A stretch of 64,000 nucleotides of DNA from an uncultured Bacilli bacterium (GTDB lineage: Bacteria > Bacillota_I > Bacilli_A > RF39 > UBA660), in contig CAKOMW010000001.1 of NCBI GenBank assembly GCA_934096805.1, forward strand, positions 372,001 to 436,000, written 5' to 3'. Positions 1 through 9,293 of this stretch are shown one piece after another; the first letter of the stretch is position 1; each line of letters starts with the position of its first letter. The notes below the pieces were generated by a model that was not told where the DNA came from, ran no database searches, and was given only the letters and a program-made list of their open reading frames with translations. The translations under genes were made by a program, and so were the position numbers.

Positions 1-1381
1 TGCACATTGCGTAGTCTATTCCTCTTCCTATGAAGAAGATATTTTTTTGTTTATATATTTTTTTTGCTATTTCTTTGTATTCATTTTTGTTTATTAAGTT
101 TTCTATTTGTTTTGGTATTTCTTCTATGTATTTGTCTAAGTTAATATTTGCTAAATACATTGTTAAAGCAATGAATACTGTTACTTGTGCTAGGTATGCT
201 TTGGTTGTTGCGACAGCGATTTCGCATCCGGCTTTGGTGTAGATTACATATTTTGATTCTCTTGCGATACTTGATGAAACAACGTTTACAATGCTTAGGG
301 TGTCAATATTTTTTTCTTTTGCTTTTCTTAGGGCTGCTAGTGTGTCTGCTGTTTCACCTGATTGTGATACGAGGATTACTAGGGTGTTTTCGTTTTCGAA
401 TGTTTTTTCATATCTATATTCGCTTGCTACTTGGATATATACGGGTATGTTTGCATATTTTTCTATTAGGAATTTACCTATTAGTCCAGCATGATAAGCG
501 GAACCGCATGCTACAATGTGAATGTTTGTATATTTTTTTAGATCTGGGATGTTTTGGAAGTTGTTTTCTATACAATTGTTTATTGTTTTTTTGAATGTTT
601 CTGGTTCTTCGTTTATTTCTTTTAGCATGAAATGTTCGTATTTTCCTTTGATGCTTGATTCATAGTCTCCTTCGTATTCATTTATTTCTTTTTCTGTTTC
701 TTTTAGGTCTTTGTTGTATACGATTATGTCATTGTTTCCTATTTTTGCTATGTCATAATCGTCTAGGATGATATATTTATTTGTATATTTTAGAATAGCT
801 GGAACGTCTGATGCTATGTAGTTTTCTTCTTTACCTTTGGCTACGATTAGAGGACTAGATTTTCTAATTGCATATAGGTGTTCTTGGTCGTCTTCGCATA
901 TTATTCCAAATGCGTATGATCCTTTTAGGATTTTTGTTAGTTTATTTAATGATTTTAGAATATCTTTTTCTTGTTTGTAGATATAGTCTAAGTATGCACA
1001 GGCAACTTCGGTGTCGGTGTCACTTTTAAAGTTATAGTTATTTTTTATTAGTTCTTCTTTTAGGGGAATATAGTTTTCTATTATTCCATTGTGAACTATA
1101 GTGAATTTTCCTACTTTATGAGGGTGAGCATTTGTCTTTGTTGGGTGTCCATGAGTAGCCCATCTAGTGTGACCGATTGCTAGGTTTGACTTTATATCTT
1201 TTTCTAGTTTACTTTTTAGATTTTTGATTCTTCCTGTTTCTTTTGTTATTATTAATTTATTATCTTTGATATATGCGATTCCAGCTGAGTCATAGCCTCT
1301 GTATTCTAAGTTTTCTAAACCTTCGATTACAGTTGTTATTGCGTTTTCATTTTTTCCTTTGTATCCTACTATTCCACACAT
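1..1381 (-). CDS. glmS: Glutamine-fructose-6-phosphate aminotransferase, 3' end outside window
   Basis: Makes glucosamine-6-phosphate from fructose-6-phosphate and glutamine, the first step to UDP-GlcNAc for the cell wall. The minus-strand reading starts ATG then MCGIVGYKG, with Cys2 as the glutaminase nucleophile. It continues through the family signatures LEYRGYDSAG, a WATHG...HPH segment and a VHNGIIENY segment, then SQSGETADT of the first SIS domain. It leaves the window in FFIGRGIDYA of the second SIS domain. About 460 of the usual ~600 residues are present. It lies 15 bp after rubrerythrin on the same strand and is probably co-transcribed with it. Family assignment is secure; the C-terminus is not visible. 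Confidence 0.95.
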   Translation of the reverse strand, partial: MCGIVGYKGKNENAITTVIEGLENLEYRGYDSAGIAYIKDNKLIITKETGRIKNLKSKLEKDIKSNLAIGHTRWATHGHPTKTNAHPHKVGKFTIVHNGIIENYIPLKEELIKNNYNFKSDTDTEVACAYLDYIYKQEKDILKSLNKLTKILKGSYAFGIICEDDQEHLYAIRKSSPLIVAKGKEENYIASDVPAILKYTNKYIILDDYDIAKIGNNDIIVYNKDLKETEKEINEYEGDYESSIKGKYEHFMLKEINEEPETFKKTINNCIENNFQNIPDLKKYTNIHIVACGSAYHAGLIGKFLIEKYANIPVYIQVASEYRYEKTFENENTLVILVSQSGETADTLAALRKAKEKNIDTLSIVNVVSSSIARESKYVIYTKAGCEIAVATTKAYLAQVTVFIALTMYLANINLDKYIEEIPKQIENLINKNEYKEIAKKIYKQKNIFFIGRGIDYAMC

Positions 1382-1396
1382 ATTATACCTTCTTTC

Positions 1397-1939
1397 TTAT
1401 TTATAGTTGTCTGCTTTTACTTCCATAAAGCTTTTTTTATGGTTGCAGACTGGACATACTTCTTTAGCTTTTGTTCCGATGTATACGTGTCCGCAGTTGC
1501 GACATATCCACATTTTTTCATCGTCTTTTTGGAAGATTTTATCGTCTTCTAAATTTTTTAATAGGGTTAAGTATCTTTCTTCGTGTTCTTTTTCTATTTT
1601 TCCAACTTCTTCGAAGAGATAGGCTATTCTTTCGAATCCTTCTTCTTTTGCTGTTTTGGCGAATTCTTCATACATTGTAGTCCATTCGTAGTTTTCTCCG
1701 TTTGCAGCGTCTTTTAGGTTTTCTAATGTTTTTGGTATTTCACCGTTATTTAGTTCTTTGAACCATAGTTTGGCATGTTCTTTTTCGTTGTTGGCAGTTT
1801 CTTCGAAAATTGCTGCGATTTGTTCATATCCATCTTTTCTTGCTTGTGAAGCATAGTAAGTGTATTTGTTCCTTGCTTGTGATTCTCCAGCGAATGCTGT
1901 TAATAGATTTTTTTCTGTTTTTGTTCCTTTTAATTCCAT
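1397..1939 (-). CDS. rbr: Rubrerythrin
   Basis: Non-haem di-iron peroxidase that reduces hydrogen peroxide in the cytoplasm of anaerobes. The 180-residue protein has the usual order: a four-helix ferritin-like domain with [11 protein letters not shown] (Glu19), an ExxH at 52-55 and a second KEHEERY ExxH, then a C-terminal rubredoxin-type iron site CRNCGH...CPVCNH. Length and motifs are normal, so it should be active. The start has an AGGAG box just upstream. It precedes glmS. A promoter with a Fur/PerR-like box overlaps its -10 region (separate entry), fitting peroxide control. It implies an anaerobic or microaerophilic life. Confidence 0.95.
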   Translation of the reverse strand: MELKGTKTEKNLLTAFAGESQARNKYTYYASQARKDGYEQIAAIFEETANNEKEHAKLWFKELNNGEIPKTLENLKDAANGENYEWTTMYEEFAKTAKEEGFERIAYLFEEVGKIEKEHEERYLTLLKNLEDDKIFQKDDEKMWICRNCGHVYIGTKAKEVCPVCNHKKSFMEVKADNYK

Positions 1940-1984
1940 ATTTTTTCACTCCTTTGCCATAATTATATTAATTGGCTTATATTT

Positions 1985-2013
1985 ATATTATCATTATCTT
2001 GTTAAATAATCAA
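1985..2013 (-). promoter_or_regulatory. Probable rubrerythrin promoter with Fur/PerR-like box
   Basis: On the minus strand TTGATT and TAATAT are separated by 17 bp, followed by the rubrerythrin start about 45 bp on. The sequence GATAATGATAAT overlaps the spacer and -10 and resembles half of a Fur-family box. PerR control of rubrerythrin is known in clostridia; here it is inferred from the match only. Confidence 0.4.
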
Positions 2014-2030
2014 TGTTTTGTTGATTTTGA

Positions 2031-2057
2031 ATAAAAAAAAGAGGTCTATTTGACCTC
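2031..2057 (-). terminator. Terminator of clpB
   Basis: Minus-strand stem GAGGTC/GACCTC with a five-base loop followed by eight T. The stem includes the clpB stop codon. Confidence 0.85.
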
Positions 2058-4139
2058 GATTTGATTGTTTATGAAATCGAATGTTATGGTTTGTTTTGGT
2101 TTTATTTCTCCTTTTATTATTAGGTGTGCTAAAGGTTCTTCGATTTCTTTTGAGATTACTCTTTTTAATGGTCTTGCTCCAAATGCTTTATCGTATCCTA
2201 ATTCTACTAGATAGTCTTTGGCTTTTGGTGTTATTTCAATTTTTATTTGTTTATCGCTTAGTCTTTGTTCTGTTGTTTCTATTAGTTTGTCTAGTATTTC
2301 GTACATTACATCTTTAGTTAATTCATTAAAGATTATTATTTCGTCGATACGATTAATAAATTCTGGTTTTAAGACTTGTTTTAGTTCTTTTATTACTTCA
2401 TCTTTTTTGTTTTCTATGATGTGGTCGCTTCCGATGTTTGAGGTCATGATGATGATTGTGTTTTTAAAGTCTACTGTTCTACCGTTAGAGTCGGTTATTC
2501 TACCATCGTCTAGGATTTGTAATAGTAGATTTAGGACTTCGGGATGGGCTTTTTCTATTTCATCGAATAGAACAATGCTGTAAGGATTTCTTCTTACGGC
2601 TTCGGTTAATTGTCCTCCTTCGTCGTATCCTACGTATCCTGGGGGAGAGCCAATTAATCTTGATGTTGAGAATTTTTCCATGTATTCAGACATGTCTATT
2701 CTTATCATGTGTTTTTCGTCGTCAAATAGTTCATAAGCTAGGGTTTTTGCGACTTCGGTTTTACCAACTCCGGTTGGCCCTAGAAACATGAAAGAACCGA
2801 TTGGTTTGTTAGGGTCTTTAATGCCACTTCTTGATTTTATGATTGCTTCTGCTACTAGGTGTAAGGCTTCGTCTTGTCCTTTTACTCTTTTTTTCATGTT
2901 TTTTTCTAGGTTTAGGAGTTTTTCTTTTTCGCTGTTGATTAATTTACTTACAGGAATATTAGTCCATTTTGCTACTACTTCAGCAACTTTTTCTTCGGTT
3001 ACGGTTTCGCTTAGGATTTGATTTGTTGTTTGTTTTCTTTTTTCTTCAAGTTGATGTTCCAGTTTTGGAATAGTTCCGTGTTTTAATCTTGCAGCAGTTT
3101 CTAAGTCGTAGTTGCTTTCGGCTTGTTCTAGTTCAAATTTTTTATTTTCTAGCTCTTGTTTTAATTCTTTTATTTCATTGTTTGTTTTCTTTTCTTCTTC
3201 CCATTTTGTTTTTAGGGTTTGTTCTTGTTCTTTTAGGGTTTTTAATTGTTCATTTATTTTGTTTATTCGTTGTTTTGAAAGATCATCTTTTTCTTTTTTT
3301 AGAGCTTGTTTTTCTATTTCTAGACGCATGATGTTTCTTGTTAGTTCATCTAGTTCATTTGGAACTGAATCCATTTGTACTCTTATGGTTGCACATGCTT
3401 CGTCAATTAGATCGATGGCTTTGTCTGGTAAGTATCTATCTGTTATGTATCTATTTGACATGGTAGCTGCTTTTATTAGAGCTTTGTCTTGGATTGTTAC
3501 TCCATGGTGTATTTCGAATCTTTCTTTTAGGCCTCTTAGGATGGTGATGGTGTCTTCGACTGATGGTTCACTTATTTTTACTTTTTGGAATCTTCGTTCA
3601 AGGGCTCCATCTTTTTCAATGTATTTTCTATATTCATTTAGGGTTGTTGCTCCGATTACATGAATTTCACCACGAGCAAGCATTGGTTTTAAGATGTTTG
3701 ATGTATCCATTGCACCGTCTGCTTGGCCTGAGCTTACAATGGTGTGGATTTCGTCGATAAACATTATTATTTGTCCGTTTGATTTTTTAACTTCGTTTAG
3801 GACGTTTTTTAGTCTTTCTTCGAATTCTCCACGGTATTTGGCTCCGGCGATTAATGCAGCCATGTCTAGTTCCCAAATAATTTTGTCTTTTAAGCATGCT
3901 GGGATATCATTTTTTACGATTCTTTGCGCTAATCCTTCGATGATGGCTGTTTTACCGACACCTGGTTCTCCGATTAGAACAGGGTTGTTTTTAGTTTTTC
4001 TAGATAGAATTCTTGTTATGTTTCTTATTTCTTCGTCTCTACCTATTACAGGGTCCATTTTTCCTTGTTTTACTTGTTCGTTTATATTTCGTCCATATTT
4101 TTCTAATGGATTTTTTTCTTCCTCATATTTCATGTTCAT
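2046..4139 (-). CDS. clpB: ClpB-type AAA+ disaggregase lacking the N-terminal domain
   Basis: Hexameric ATPase that pulls proteins out of aggregates with DnaK. The 697 residues contain a first AAA module (Walker A GEPGVGKT, Walker B MFIDEIHT), a long coiled-coil middle domain at about 260-390, and a second AAA module ([19 protein letters not shown], ending [10 protein letters not shown]). The middle-domain length and its [13 protein letters not shown] start are typical of ClpB rather than ClpC. The N-terminal substrate domain (about 150 residues in E. coli ClpB) is absent: the protein starts close to [10 protein letters not shown]. Short ClpB forms are known in mollicutes. A good AGGAGG box and a CIRCE promoter lie upstream. 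Confidence 0.92.
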   Translation of the reverse strand: MNMKYEEEKNPLEKYGRNINEQVKQGKMDPVIGRDEEIRNITRILSRKTKNNPVLIGEPGVGKTAIIEGLAQRIVKNDIPACLKDKIIWELDMAALIAGAKYRGEFEERLKNVLNEVKKSNGQIIMFIDEIHTIVSSGQADGAMDTSNILKPMLARGEIHVIGATTLNEYRKYIEKDGALERRFQKVKISEPSVEDTITILRGLKERFEIHHGVTIQDKALIKAATMSNRYITDRYLPDKAIDLIDEACATIRVQMDSVPNELDELTRNIMRLEIEKQALKKEKDDLSKQRINKINEQLKTLKEQEQTLKTKWEEEKKTNNEIKELKQELENKKFELEQAESNYDLETAARLKHGTIPKLEHQLEEKRKQTTNQILSETVTEEKVAEVVAKWTNIPVSKLINSEKEKLLNLEKNMKKRVKGQDEALHLVAEAIIKSRSGIKDPNKPIGSFMFLGPTGVGKTEVAKTLAYELFDDEKHMIRIDMSEYMEKFSTSRLIGSPPGYVGYDEGGQLTEAVRRNPYSIVLFDEIEKAHPEVLNLLLQILDDGRITDSNGRTVDFKNTIIIMTSNIGSDHIIENKKDEVIKELKQVLKPEFINRIDEIIIFNELTKDVMYEILDKLIETTEQRLSDKQIKIEITPKAKDYLVELGYDKAFGARPLKRVISKEIEEPLAHLIIKGEIKPKQTITFDFINNQIEVK

Positions 4140-4172
4140 AAATATTACCTCCTTTTAAATATTCATATCTAT

Positions 4173-4200
4173 ATTATAACACTTTTTTAGCACTTGTCAA
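4173..4200 (-). promoter_or_regulatory. SigA-type promoter of clpB
   Basis: Minus strand: perfect -35 TTGACA (4195-4200) and perfect -10 TATAAT (4173-4178) with a 16-bp spacer. The -35 lies inside the CIRCE operator. Confidence 0.88.
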
Positions 4201-4213
4201 TAGAGAGTGCTAA
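4187..4213. promoter_or_regulatory. CIRCE operator (HrcA binding site)
   Basis: TTAGCACTT, nine bases, then GAGTGCTAA: one mismatch from the canonical TTAGCACTC-N9-GAGTGCTAA inverted repeat. It overlaps the clpB -35, so HrcA should repress clpB and heat should relieve this. hrcA is not in the window. Confidence 0.93.
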
Positions 4214-4296
4214 TTTTATTTATTTTTTTTCTATTTTATATTATGTGCTTTATTGCTTTTATTATTTAAATATTGTATACTTTATTTGGTGATATT

Positions 4297-4692
4297 ATGA
4301 AGAAATTTTTTGATGAATTTAAGAAGTTTATAGAACGTGGAAATGTTATTGATTTAGCAGTTGGGGTTGTAATAGGTAGTGCTTTTTCAAAGATTGTTTC
4401 TAGCTTGGTTAATGATTTGTTTATGCCTGTTATTGGTATTATTATTGGAGGTCATGATTTTTCTAGTCTTAGTTTAAAAGTTGGTGATGCAACGATTAAG
4501 TATGGTTCTTTAATACAGAATATAGTTGATTTTTTAATTATTGCATTTTGTATATTTTTATTTGTTAAGATTATTAATAGATTTTTTGCTAAAAAGAATG
4601 ATGTTAAGGATGATGATATTGTTAAAAAGAGTGAAGAGATTGTACTTCTTGAAGAAATTAGAGATTTGCTAAAAAAGGATGTAGTGAAGTGA
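4297..4692 (+). CDS. mscL: Large-conductance mechanosensitive channel
   Basis: Homopentameric membrane channel that opens under membrane tension and releases solutes on osmotic downshock. The 131-residue product has the expected N-terminal amphipathic stretch ([13 protein letters not shown]), TM1 with [12 protein letters not shown], a short periplasmic-type loop, TM2, and a charged C-terminal helix. An upstream in-frame ATG exists 24 bp before, but GGTGAT directly precedes ATG 4297, which also restores the family N-terminus. It is followed within 5 bp by the HTH membrane protein, so the two are probably one transcript. Plus-strand transcription diverges here from clpB. Confidence 0.95.
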   Translation: MKKFFDEFKKFIERGNVIDLAVGVVIGSAFSKIVSSLVNDLFMPVIGIIIGGHDFSSLSLKVGDATIKYGSLIQNIVDFLIIAFCIFLFVKIINRFFAKKNDVKDDDIVKKSEEIVLLEEIRDLLKKDVVK

Positions 4693-4696
4693 TTTG

Positions 4697-5374
4697 ATGG
4701 AACAGGAAAAGATTGGAAAATTTATAAAGAAAATAAGGATTGATAATGGTTTTACACAGAAAGAATTTGCTGATAAATTGGGGGTTACTTATCAAGCAGT
4801 TAGTAAGTGGGAGAATGGTAAAAATATTCCAGATATTATGATTCTTAAACTGATTAGTAAAGAATTTAATGTTAATATTGATGATTTGTTGGAGGGAAGA
4901 GAGTCTAAAAAGGAGTTTAATTTTAAAGTGCTTTTTATTGTACTTGGAATTTGTTTTGGTTTGTTTTTTTTGTTTTTTATATTTTTTCATGATGATGATT
5001 TTAGATTTAAGACGTTGTCTTCTTCTTGTAGTGATTTTAATATTTCTGGTAGTATTTCTTATAACAAAGAGAAGTCTTCGATATATATATCTAATATAGA
5101 CTATTGTGGTGGTAATGATATTAATAAGTATAAACTTATTACTTGTGATTTGTATGAGAAGCATGGTGATGTTACGGTTAAGGTTAAGGAATGTGATTAT
5201 GATAATAATAAGAATGTTACTTTGGAGGAGTTTTTAAAAGGAGTAAGGTTTGTTACTTCTGATTATCGTAATGTTTGTAAGGATTTGAATATGTATATTG
5301 AGATTAATGCTTTTTTAGATAATGGTAAGTCTATTAATTATAAGATACCGCTTAATTTAGAGGATTGTAAATAA
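4697..5374 (+). CDS. XRE-family HTH protein with one membrane segment
   Basis: Residues 1-62 form a Cro/CI-type helix-turn-helix with the common motif TQKEFADKLGVTYQAVSKWE. Around residues 75-95 is one hydrophobic segment, followed by an extracytoplasmic domain of about 130 residues containing several cysteines (SSSCSDF, DYCGG, ITCDL, ECDYD). The layout suggests a membrane-bound regulator sensing something outside the cell, but no ligand or target can be named. A TTG one codon earlier is possible; I chose the ATG. It follows mscL after 4 bp. The outer domain matches no family I recognise. Confidence 0.8.
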   Translation: MEQEKIGKFIKKIRIDNGFTQKEFADKLGVTYQAVSKWENGKNIPDIMILKLISKEFNVNIDDLLEGRESKKEFNFKVLFIVLGICFGLFFLFFIFFHDDDFRFKTLSSSCSDFNISGSISYNKEKSSIYISNIDYCGGNDINKYKLITCDLYEKHGDVTVKVKECDYDNNKNVTLEEFLKGVRFVTSDYRNVCKDLNMYIEINAFLDNGKSINYKIPLNLEDCK

Positions 5375-5455
5375 CTCAACTTATGGTTTAGTGTTTTCAA
5401 CTTCTTTTTTATTGCATTTTTATGATTTATTTTTTATACTGGTTTTGGTGATGTT

Positions 5456-6568
5456 ATGAAAGTTTATTTAGATTATAGTGCTACTACATGTGTGGATCCT
5501 GATGTTCTTGAACGTTTTAACTATGTGGTAGAGAATTTTTATGCTAATCCTAATTCTAGTCATGATATGGGTAGGGGGTGTAATGAACTTATTTCGTCTA
5601 GTGTTTCTAGTATATGTGATTTTTTTGGAATTTCTTCTGATGAGATTGTTTTTACTAGTGGTGCTAGTGAGGCTAATAATACTGTTTTGAAGGGACTTAC
5701 TTCTGGTAATGAAATTATTACTACTAAGTTGGAGCATTCATCAATATATGGACCTTGTAGTTATTTGCAAAAGTTAGGTTATAAGGTGTTTTTTGTTCCT
5801 CTTGATAGTGATGGAATTGTTGATATTGATTGTTTGGAAAAGATGATTAATTCTAATACAGCGCTTGTATCTATTGGTTGTGTTAATAGTGAAGTTGGTC
5901 TTAGACAGCCTATTGAAGAAATTGGTCTTATGTTAAAAAAGTATCCTCATGTTTTGTTTCATAGTGATATTACGCAGGCTGTTTCTAAAGTGAAGATTGA
6001 TTTGACTAATGTTGATATGGCTAGTTTTTCAGGGCATAAGTTCTTTTGTTTTAAAGGTATTGGTGGTTTAATAAAGAAAAAGGATGTTAAGCTTGTTCCT
6101 TTGATTCATGGGGGTAAGAGTACTTCTGTTTACAGGAGTGGAACTCCTTCGACGGAACTTATTTGTGCACTTTCTTGTGCTTTTGATTTGATTTCTGATA
6201 TGGATTCTAGGATTTCTTATGTACATAATCTTAATAAAAAGATTAGAAAGCATGTTTCTTTATATGATAAGATTCTTATTAATAGCAATGATTTTTGTAT
6301 TGATAATATATTGAATATTAGTTTTGTGGGGAAGGATGCAAATGTCATTTTGAAGTATTTTTCTGATAGAGGTATTTATATTTCGACAAAGACGGCATGT
6401 AGTAGTGATGCTAGTTATTCGCTTTGTATTTATGAACTTTATGGTGATAAGAGCAGAGCCAGTTCAAGTGTTAGAATAAGTCTTTCTTATAAGACAACTT
6501 TGGATGAAGTTGATTATTTTCTTAAAGTATTAGATTGTTTAATGGAGGAATACGATGAAGTTAATTAA
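5456..6568 (+). CDS. Cysteine desulfurase (NifS/IscS-type class V aminotransferase)
   Basis: PLP enzyme that takes sulfur from cysteine for Fe-S clusters or thio-modified tRNA, leaving alanine. The 370 residues begin with the family N-terminus (YLDYSATT), carry the PLP lysine in SGHK at Lys195 and the catalytic cysteine in TKTACSS at Cys315. All key residues are present. No scaffold gene (iscU/sufU) or thiI follows. Instead it overlaps by 14 bp a thioredoxin-like gene, a CcdA-like membrane protein and an anchored CPHC thioredoxin, suggesting its use is tied to a thiol relay. Whether it serves Fe-S assembly, tRNA thiolation or redox is open. Confidence 0.9.
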   Translation: MKVYLDYSATTCVDPDVLERFNYVVENFYANPNSSHDMGRGCNELISSSVSSICDFFGISSDEIVFTSGASEANNTVLKGLTSGNEIITTKLEHSSIYGPCSYLQKLGYKVFFVPLDSDGIVDIDCLEKMINSNTALVSIGCVNSEVGLRQPIEEIGLMLKKYPHVLFHSDITQAVSKVKIDLTNVDMASFSGHKFFCFKGIGGLIKKKDVKLVPLIHGGKSTSVYRSGTPSTELICALSCAFDLISDMDSRISYVHNLNKKIRKHVSLYDKILINSNDFCIDNILNISFVGKDANVILKYFSDRGIYISTKTACSSDASYSLCIYELYGDKSRASSSVRISLSYKTTLDEVDYFLKVLDCLMEEYDEVN

Positions 6569-6830
6569 AATTACGGCAGGATGGTGTATGTCTTGTATTA
6601 TTATGAATGATTTGCTTGATAGTGTCTTATCTGATTGTAATGTTTTGTTTGATGTTGTTAATGTTGATTATGATTTTGATACTGAATTAGTGGAAAAGTT
6701 TAACGTTGGTGATGTACTTCCTGTTTATATTATTGTGGATGATGATAGAGAAATGGGACGTATTGTTGGTGAAGTTAGTGAGGATAAGCTTGTCTCATTT
6801 TTAAAGGATAATGGTGGTATTTATGAATAA
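6555..6830 (+). CDS. Small cytoplasmic thioredoxin-like protein
   Basis: A 91-residue single-domain thioredoxin fold with the active site WCMSC (Cys11, Cys14) and a cis-proline region DVLPVYIIVD. It has no signal peptide, so it acts in the cytoplasm. It overlaps the desulfurase by 14 bp and the following membrane protein by 8 bp, so all are translated from one message. From context it probably hands electrons to the CcdA-like protein, or receives persulfide from the desulfurase. It is distinct from the canonical trxA at 56.4 kb (WCGPC). Confidence 0.82.
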   Translation: MKLIKITAGWCMSCIIMNDLLDSVLSDCNVLFDVVNVDYDFDTELVEKFNVGDVLPVYIIVDDDREMGRIVGEVSEDKLVSFLKDNGGIYE

Positions 6831-7659
6831 AAGATTTGTGTTTTTAGTAATTGTTTTTTTTATGATGTTTGTTCCTACTTTGGTTTTTGGACTTGATTCT
6901 TCTTATGCTGTTGATACAGGTATTTTTGGTGTTGTTAGTGCTAAGGATGTTTCGCTTCCAATATTTTCTATTTTGGTGGGGGCAGTTGATGGTTTTAATC
7001 CTTGTGCAATGTGGATACTTGTTTTTCTAATTACGATGATGTTTTCAATGCATGATAGAAAGAAAATGTGGATACTTGGATTAACTTTTATTTTTACAAG
7101 TGGTTTTGTTTATCTTTGTTTTATGCTTTCATGGCTTAGTTTAGCAAGTTTTTTATCGGGGATTACTTTAGTTAGATTTTTAATTGCTTGTTTTGCTATT
7201 GTGTTTGGAATGGTTAATATTTATAGGTATGTTAAGAGTTTGAGTAGTGATGTTGGATGTGATGTTACTGATAAGTCTAAGAGAATTAAGATTATGGATA
7301 AGATTAAGAAAATTGTTAATGAAAAAAAGTTTTTTTTGGCAATTTTAGGTGTAATGTTGCTTGCTTTTTCGGTTAATTTGATTGAGCTTCTTTGTTCTTT
7401 AGGACTTCCAGTTATGTTTACTAATGTGCTTGCTCTTAATGACTTGAGTGTTTTAGAATATGCATTTTATATTGGTTTATATTTGATTTTCTTTTTAATT
7501 GATGATATATTAGTATTTGTTATAGCTATGAAGACTTTGAAGATTAAGGGGATTTCTAATAAATATACTAAGTATTCTCATCTTATTGGAGGATTAATAA
7601 TGGTTTTATTAGGGCTTTTAATGGTTTTGAAGCCTGAGTGGTTAATGTTTAATTTTTAG
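6823..7659 (+). CDS. CcdA/DsbD-like thiol electron-transfer membrane protein
   Basis: A 278-residue polytopic membrane protein: a signal-like N-terminus, then about six hydrophobic segments. A single cysteine lies in each half: Cys61 in DGFNPCAMW and Cys191 in IELLCSLGLP. This is the arrangement by which CcdA/DsbD carriers pass reducing power across the membrane. The start was set at ATG 6823 behind a GGTGG box rather than ATG 6811. It lies between a cytoplasmic WCMSC and an external CPHC thioredoxin, a complete relay. The exterior substrate is unknown. Confidence 0.82.
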   Translation: MNKRFVFLVIVFFMMFVPTLVFGLDSSYAVDTGIFGVVSAKDVSLPIFSILVGAVDGFNPCAMWILVFLITMMFSMHDRKKMWILGLTFIFTSGFVYLCFMLSWLSLASFLSGITLVRFLIACFAIVFGMVNIYRYVKSLSSDVGCDVTDKSKRIKIMDKIKKIVNEKKFFLAILGVMLLAFSVNLIELLCSLGLPVMFTNVLALNDLSVLEYAFYIGLYLIFFLIDDILVFVIAMKTLKIKGISNKYTKYSHLIGGLIMVLLGLLMVLKPEWLMFNF

Positions 7660-7673
7660 GAAGTGATGGTAGT

Positions 7674-8141
7674 ATGAAGAAAAGTACAGAGATTATTTTT
7701 GTGATTTTAACTATTTTATTACTTGGAGTTATTGTTTATTTTTCTTTTTTTAATGAAAAGAAGATTGATAATGTTGTGAATAAAAATGCAACTTTGGAGA
7801 ATATAAAAAAGACTGATGGAATGGTTAATGTTTATTTGTTTTATGGAAGGGAATGTCCTCATTGCGAAAAGTTAATGGAATATTTTGATAATATTAATGA
7901 TAAGTATGGTGAACTTTTTAATCTTTATGGTTTTGAAGTATGGCATGATGGCAATAATCCTAATATAATGAAGGATTTTAGTTCTGCGATTGGTGATGAT
8001 CTTGGTGGAGTTCCTTATTATATAATTGGGGATGAGTCTTTTGTTGGTTATAATTATACTTATGATGAAAAGATTGTTAAGGCTATAAAGAAGTATGCTA
8101 AGAGTGGTAGCGATGTTTATTTTGATAAGATAAAGAAGTAA
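7674..8141 (+). CDS. Membrane-anchored extracytoplasmic thioredoxin-like protein
   Basis: 155 residues: a short basic N-terminus, one hydrophobic segment at 8-26 and a thioredoxin-like domain outside the cell with the DsbA/DsbC-type active site CPHC (Cys61, Cys64) and a cis-proline region GGVPYYIIGD. It is the last gene of the desulfurase/CcdA operon (14 bp after the CcdA-like gene) and ends in a terminator. By position it should receive electrons from the CcdA-like protein and reduce disulfides on the outside. The substrates are unknown. Confidence 0.82.
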   Translation: MKKSTEIIFVILTILLLGVIVYFSFFNEKKIDNVVNKNATLENIKKTDGMVNVYLFYGRECPHCEKLMEYFDNINDKYGELFNLYGFEVWHDGNNPNIMKDFSSAIGDDLGGVPYYIIGDESFVGYNYTYDEKIVKAIKKYAKSGSDVYFDKIKK

Positions 8142-8158
8142 TTGGTTTACTTCTTTTT
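8132..8158 (+). terminator. Terminator of the thiol-relay operon
   Basis: Stem AAAGAAGTAA/TTACTTCTTT with a short loop and a T-rich tail; it includes the stop codon of the preceding gene. Confidence 0.8.
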
Positions 8159-8237
8159 ACATATAATTATTATAATTATAGTTCTTTTCTTTAAAATTGT
8201 GGTACAATATTGTTAAGCGTTATTTGCGGGGTGATTT

Positions 8238-9293
8238 ATGAAGAAAAGAAGATATTTTTTATCGTTTTTATTATTTTTTATCCTTTTTTTAATAACTTAT
8301 TTTTGGATATTTAGATGTTATGATTTTAAATTTCTTATTGATTCTTTGAAATTGTGTAACATTAAGTATATATTGTTTGCTATTTTATCAATGTTTATGT
8401 TTCCTTTGTTTGAGGCAATATTTTTAAAGAGTATAGCACGGAATATGGGGATTGAAATGAGTTTTTATAAAGCTCTAGGCTATGTTTTTACGGAGATATA
8501 TTTTTCGGGAATTACACCCTCTTCGATGGGTGGACAGCCTGTTCAGATGTATGAGATGAATAGGGATGGTATTGAATATTATAAATCTAGTATTATTGTT
8601 TTGCTTAATACAGTTATTTATAAGTGTACACTGGTATTTTTGCTTATTTTGTCTTTGATATTTTTTGGATCTTATATATTTAGTTATTCTACTTTATTTA
8701 ATGTTCTTGTTTTAATTGGTTTTGTTATGAATGTTTTGATAATTCTTTTTTTTATAAGTTTGGTTTATTCTAAAAAGACTATTGATTCTACAAGGAAAAT
8801 TTTTATGTGGTTTGTGAATAGGTTTAAGTTTATAAAAAATAAAGAGGTTATTTTTGAAAGGTTTGATAAAACTGTTTTGAAGTATAATGATTTAAGTGAT
8901 TTTACAAGGAAGAAACCTTTTATTTTTGTCAAGTCTTTTATGATACTTTTAATGCAAAGAATTAGTTTTCTTTTAGTTAGTTATTTTATATATAAATCTT
9001 TTGGGCTTGATGGTTTTAGTATATTTTTGGTTATTGCTTTTCAGGTTTGTATCGTGATGGCTGGAGACTTTATTCCTACTCCTGGTGGAGTGATGGTGTA
9101 TGAAGGTATAATTTTATCTATTAATGAGCTTTTATATGGAGAAGAGCTTGCTCTTTCTTCGATGTTACTTCAAAGGAGTATTAATTTTTATTTATTGATA
9201 TTAATTAGTTTTATAATTTATTTAGTTTTTCATTATGATAAGAAAAGGAGAAAAAGGAAGGAGAAGATTTTGAATGAAAAAAAATATAGTTAA
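8238..9293 (+). CDS. Lysylphosphatidylglycerol-synthase-type TM protein (UPF0104, putative flippase)
   Basis: 351 residues, almost all membrane: about seven or eight hydrophobic segments with the family signatures FTEIYFSGITPSSMGGQPVQ and GDFIPTPGGVMVYEG. This is the MprF-like flippase half (PF03706) without the catalytic lysyltransferase domain. Stand-alone members have been linked to lipid or glycolipid translocation, but the substrate is not predictable. It overlaps popT by 20 bp, so both are one unit of envelope lipid transport. GGGGTGAT precedes the ATG. Confidence 0.85.
   Translation: MKKRRYFLSFLLFFILFLITYFWIFRCYDFKFLIDSLKLCNIKYILFAILSMFMFPLFEAIFLKSIARNMGIEMSFYKALGYVFTEIYFSGITPSSMGGQPVQMYEMNRDGIEYYKSSIIVLLNTVIYKCTLVFLLILSLIFFGSYIFSYSTLFNVLVLIGFVMNVLIILFFISLVYSKKTIDSTRKIFMWFVNRFKFIKNKEVIFERFDKTVLKYNDLSDFTRKKPFIFVKSFMILLMQRISFLLVSYFIYKSFGLDGFSIFLVIAFQVCIVMAGDFIPTPGGVMVYEGIILSINELLYGEELALSSMLLQRSINFYLLILISFIIYLVFHYDKKRRKRKEKILNEKKYS

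Noticed and set aside
187..594. Plus-strand frame of 135 codons
   Set aside because: Lies inside glmS on the other strand; leucine/cysteine-rich product typical of a shadow of an A-rich gene.
3112..3663. Plus-strand frame of 183 codons
   Set aside because: Antisense to clpB, with serine/phenylalanine-rich sequence and no ribosome-binding site.
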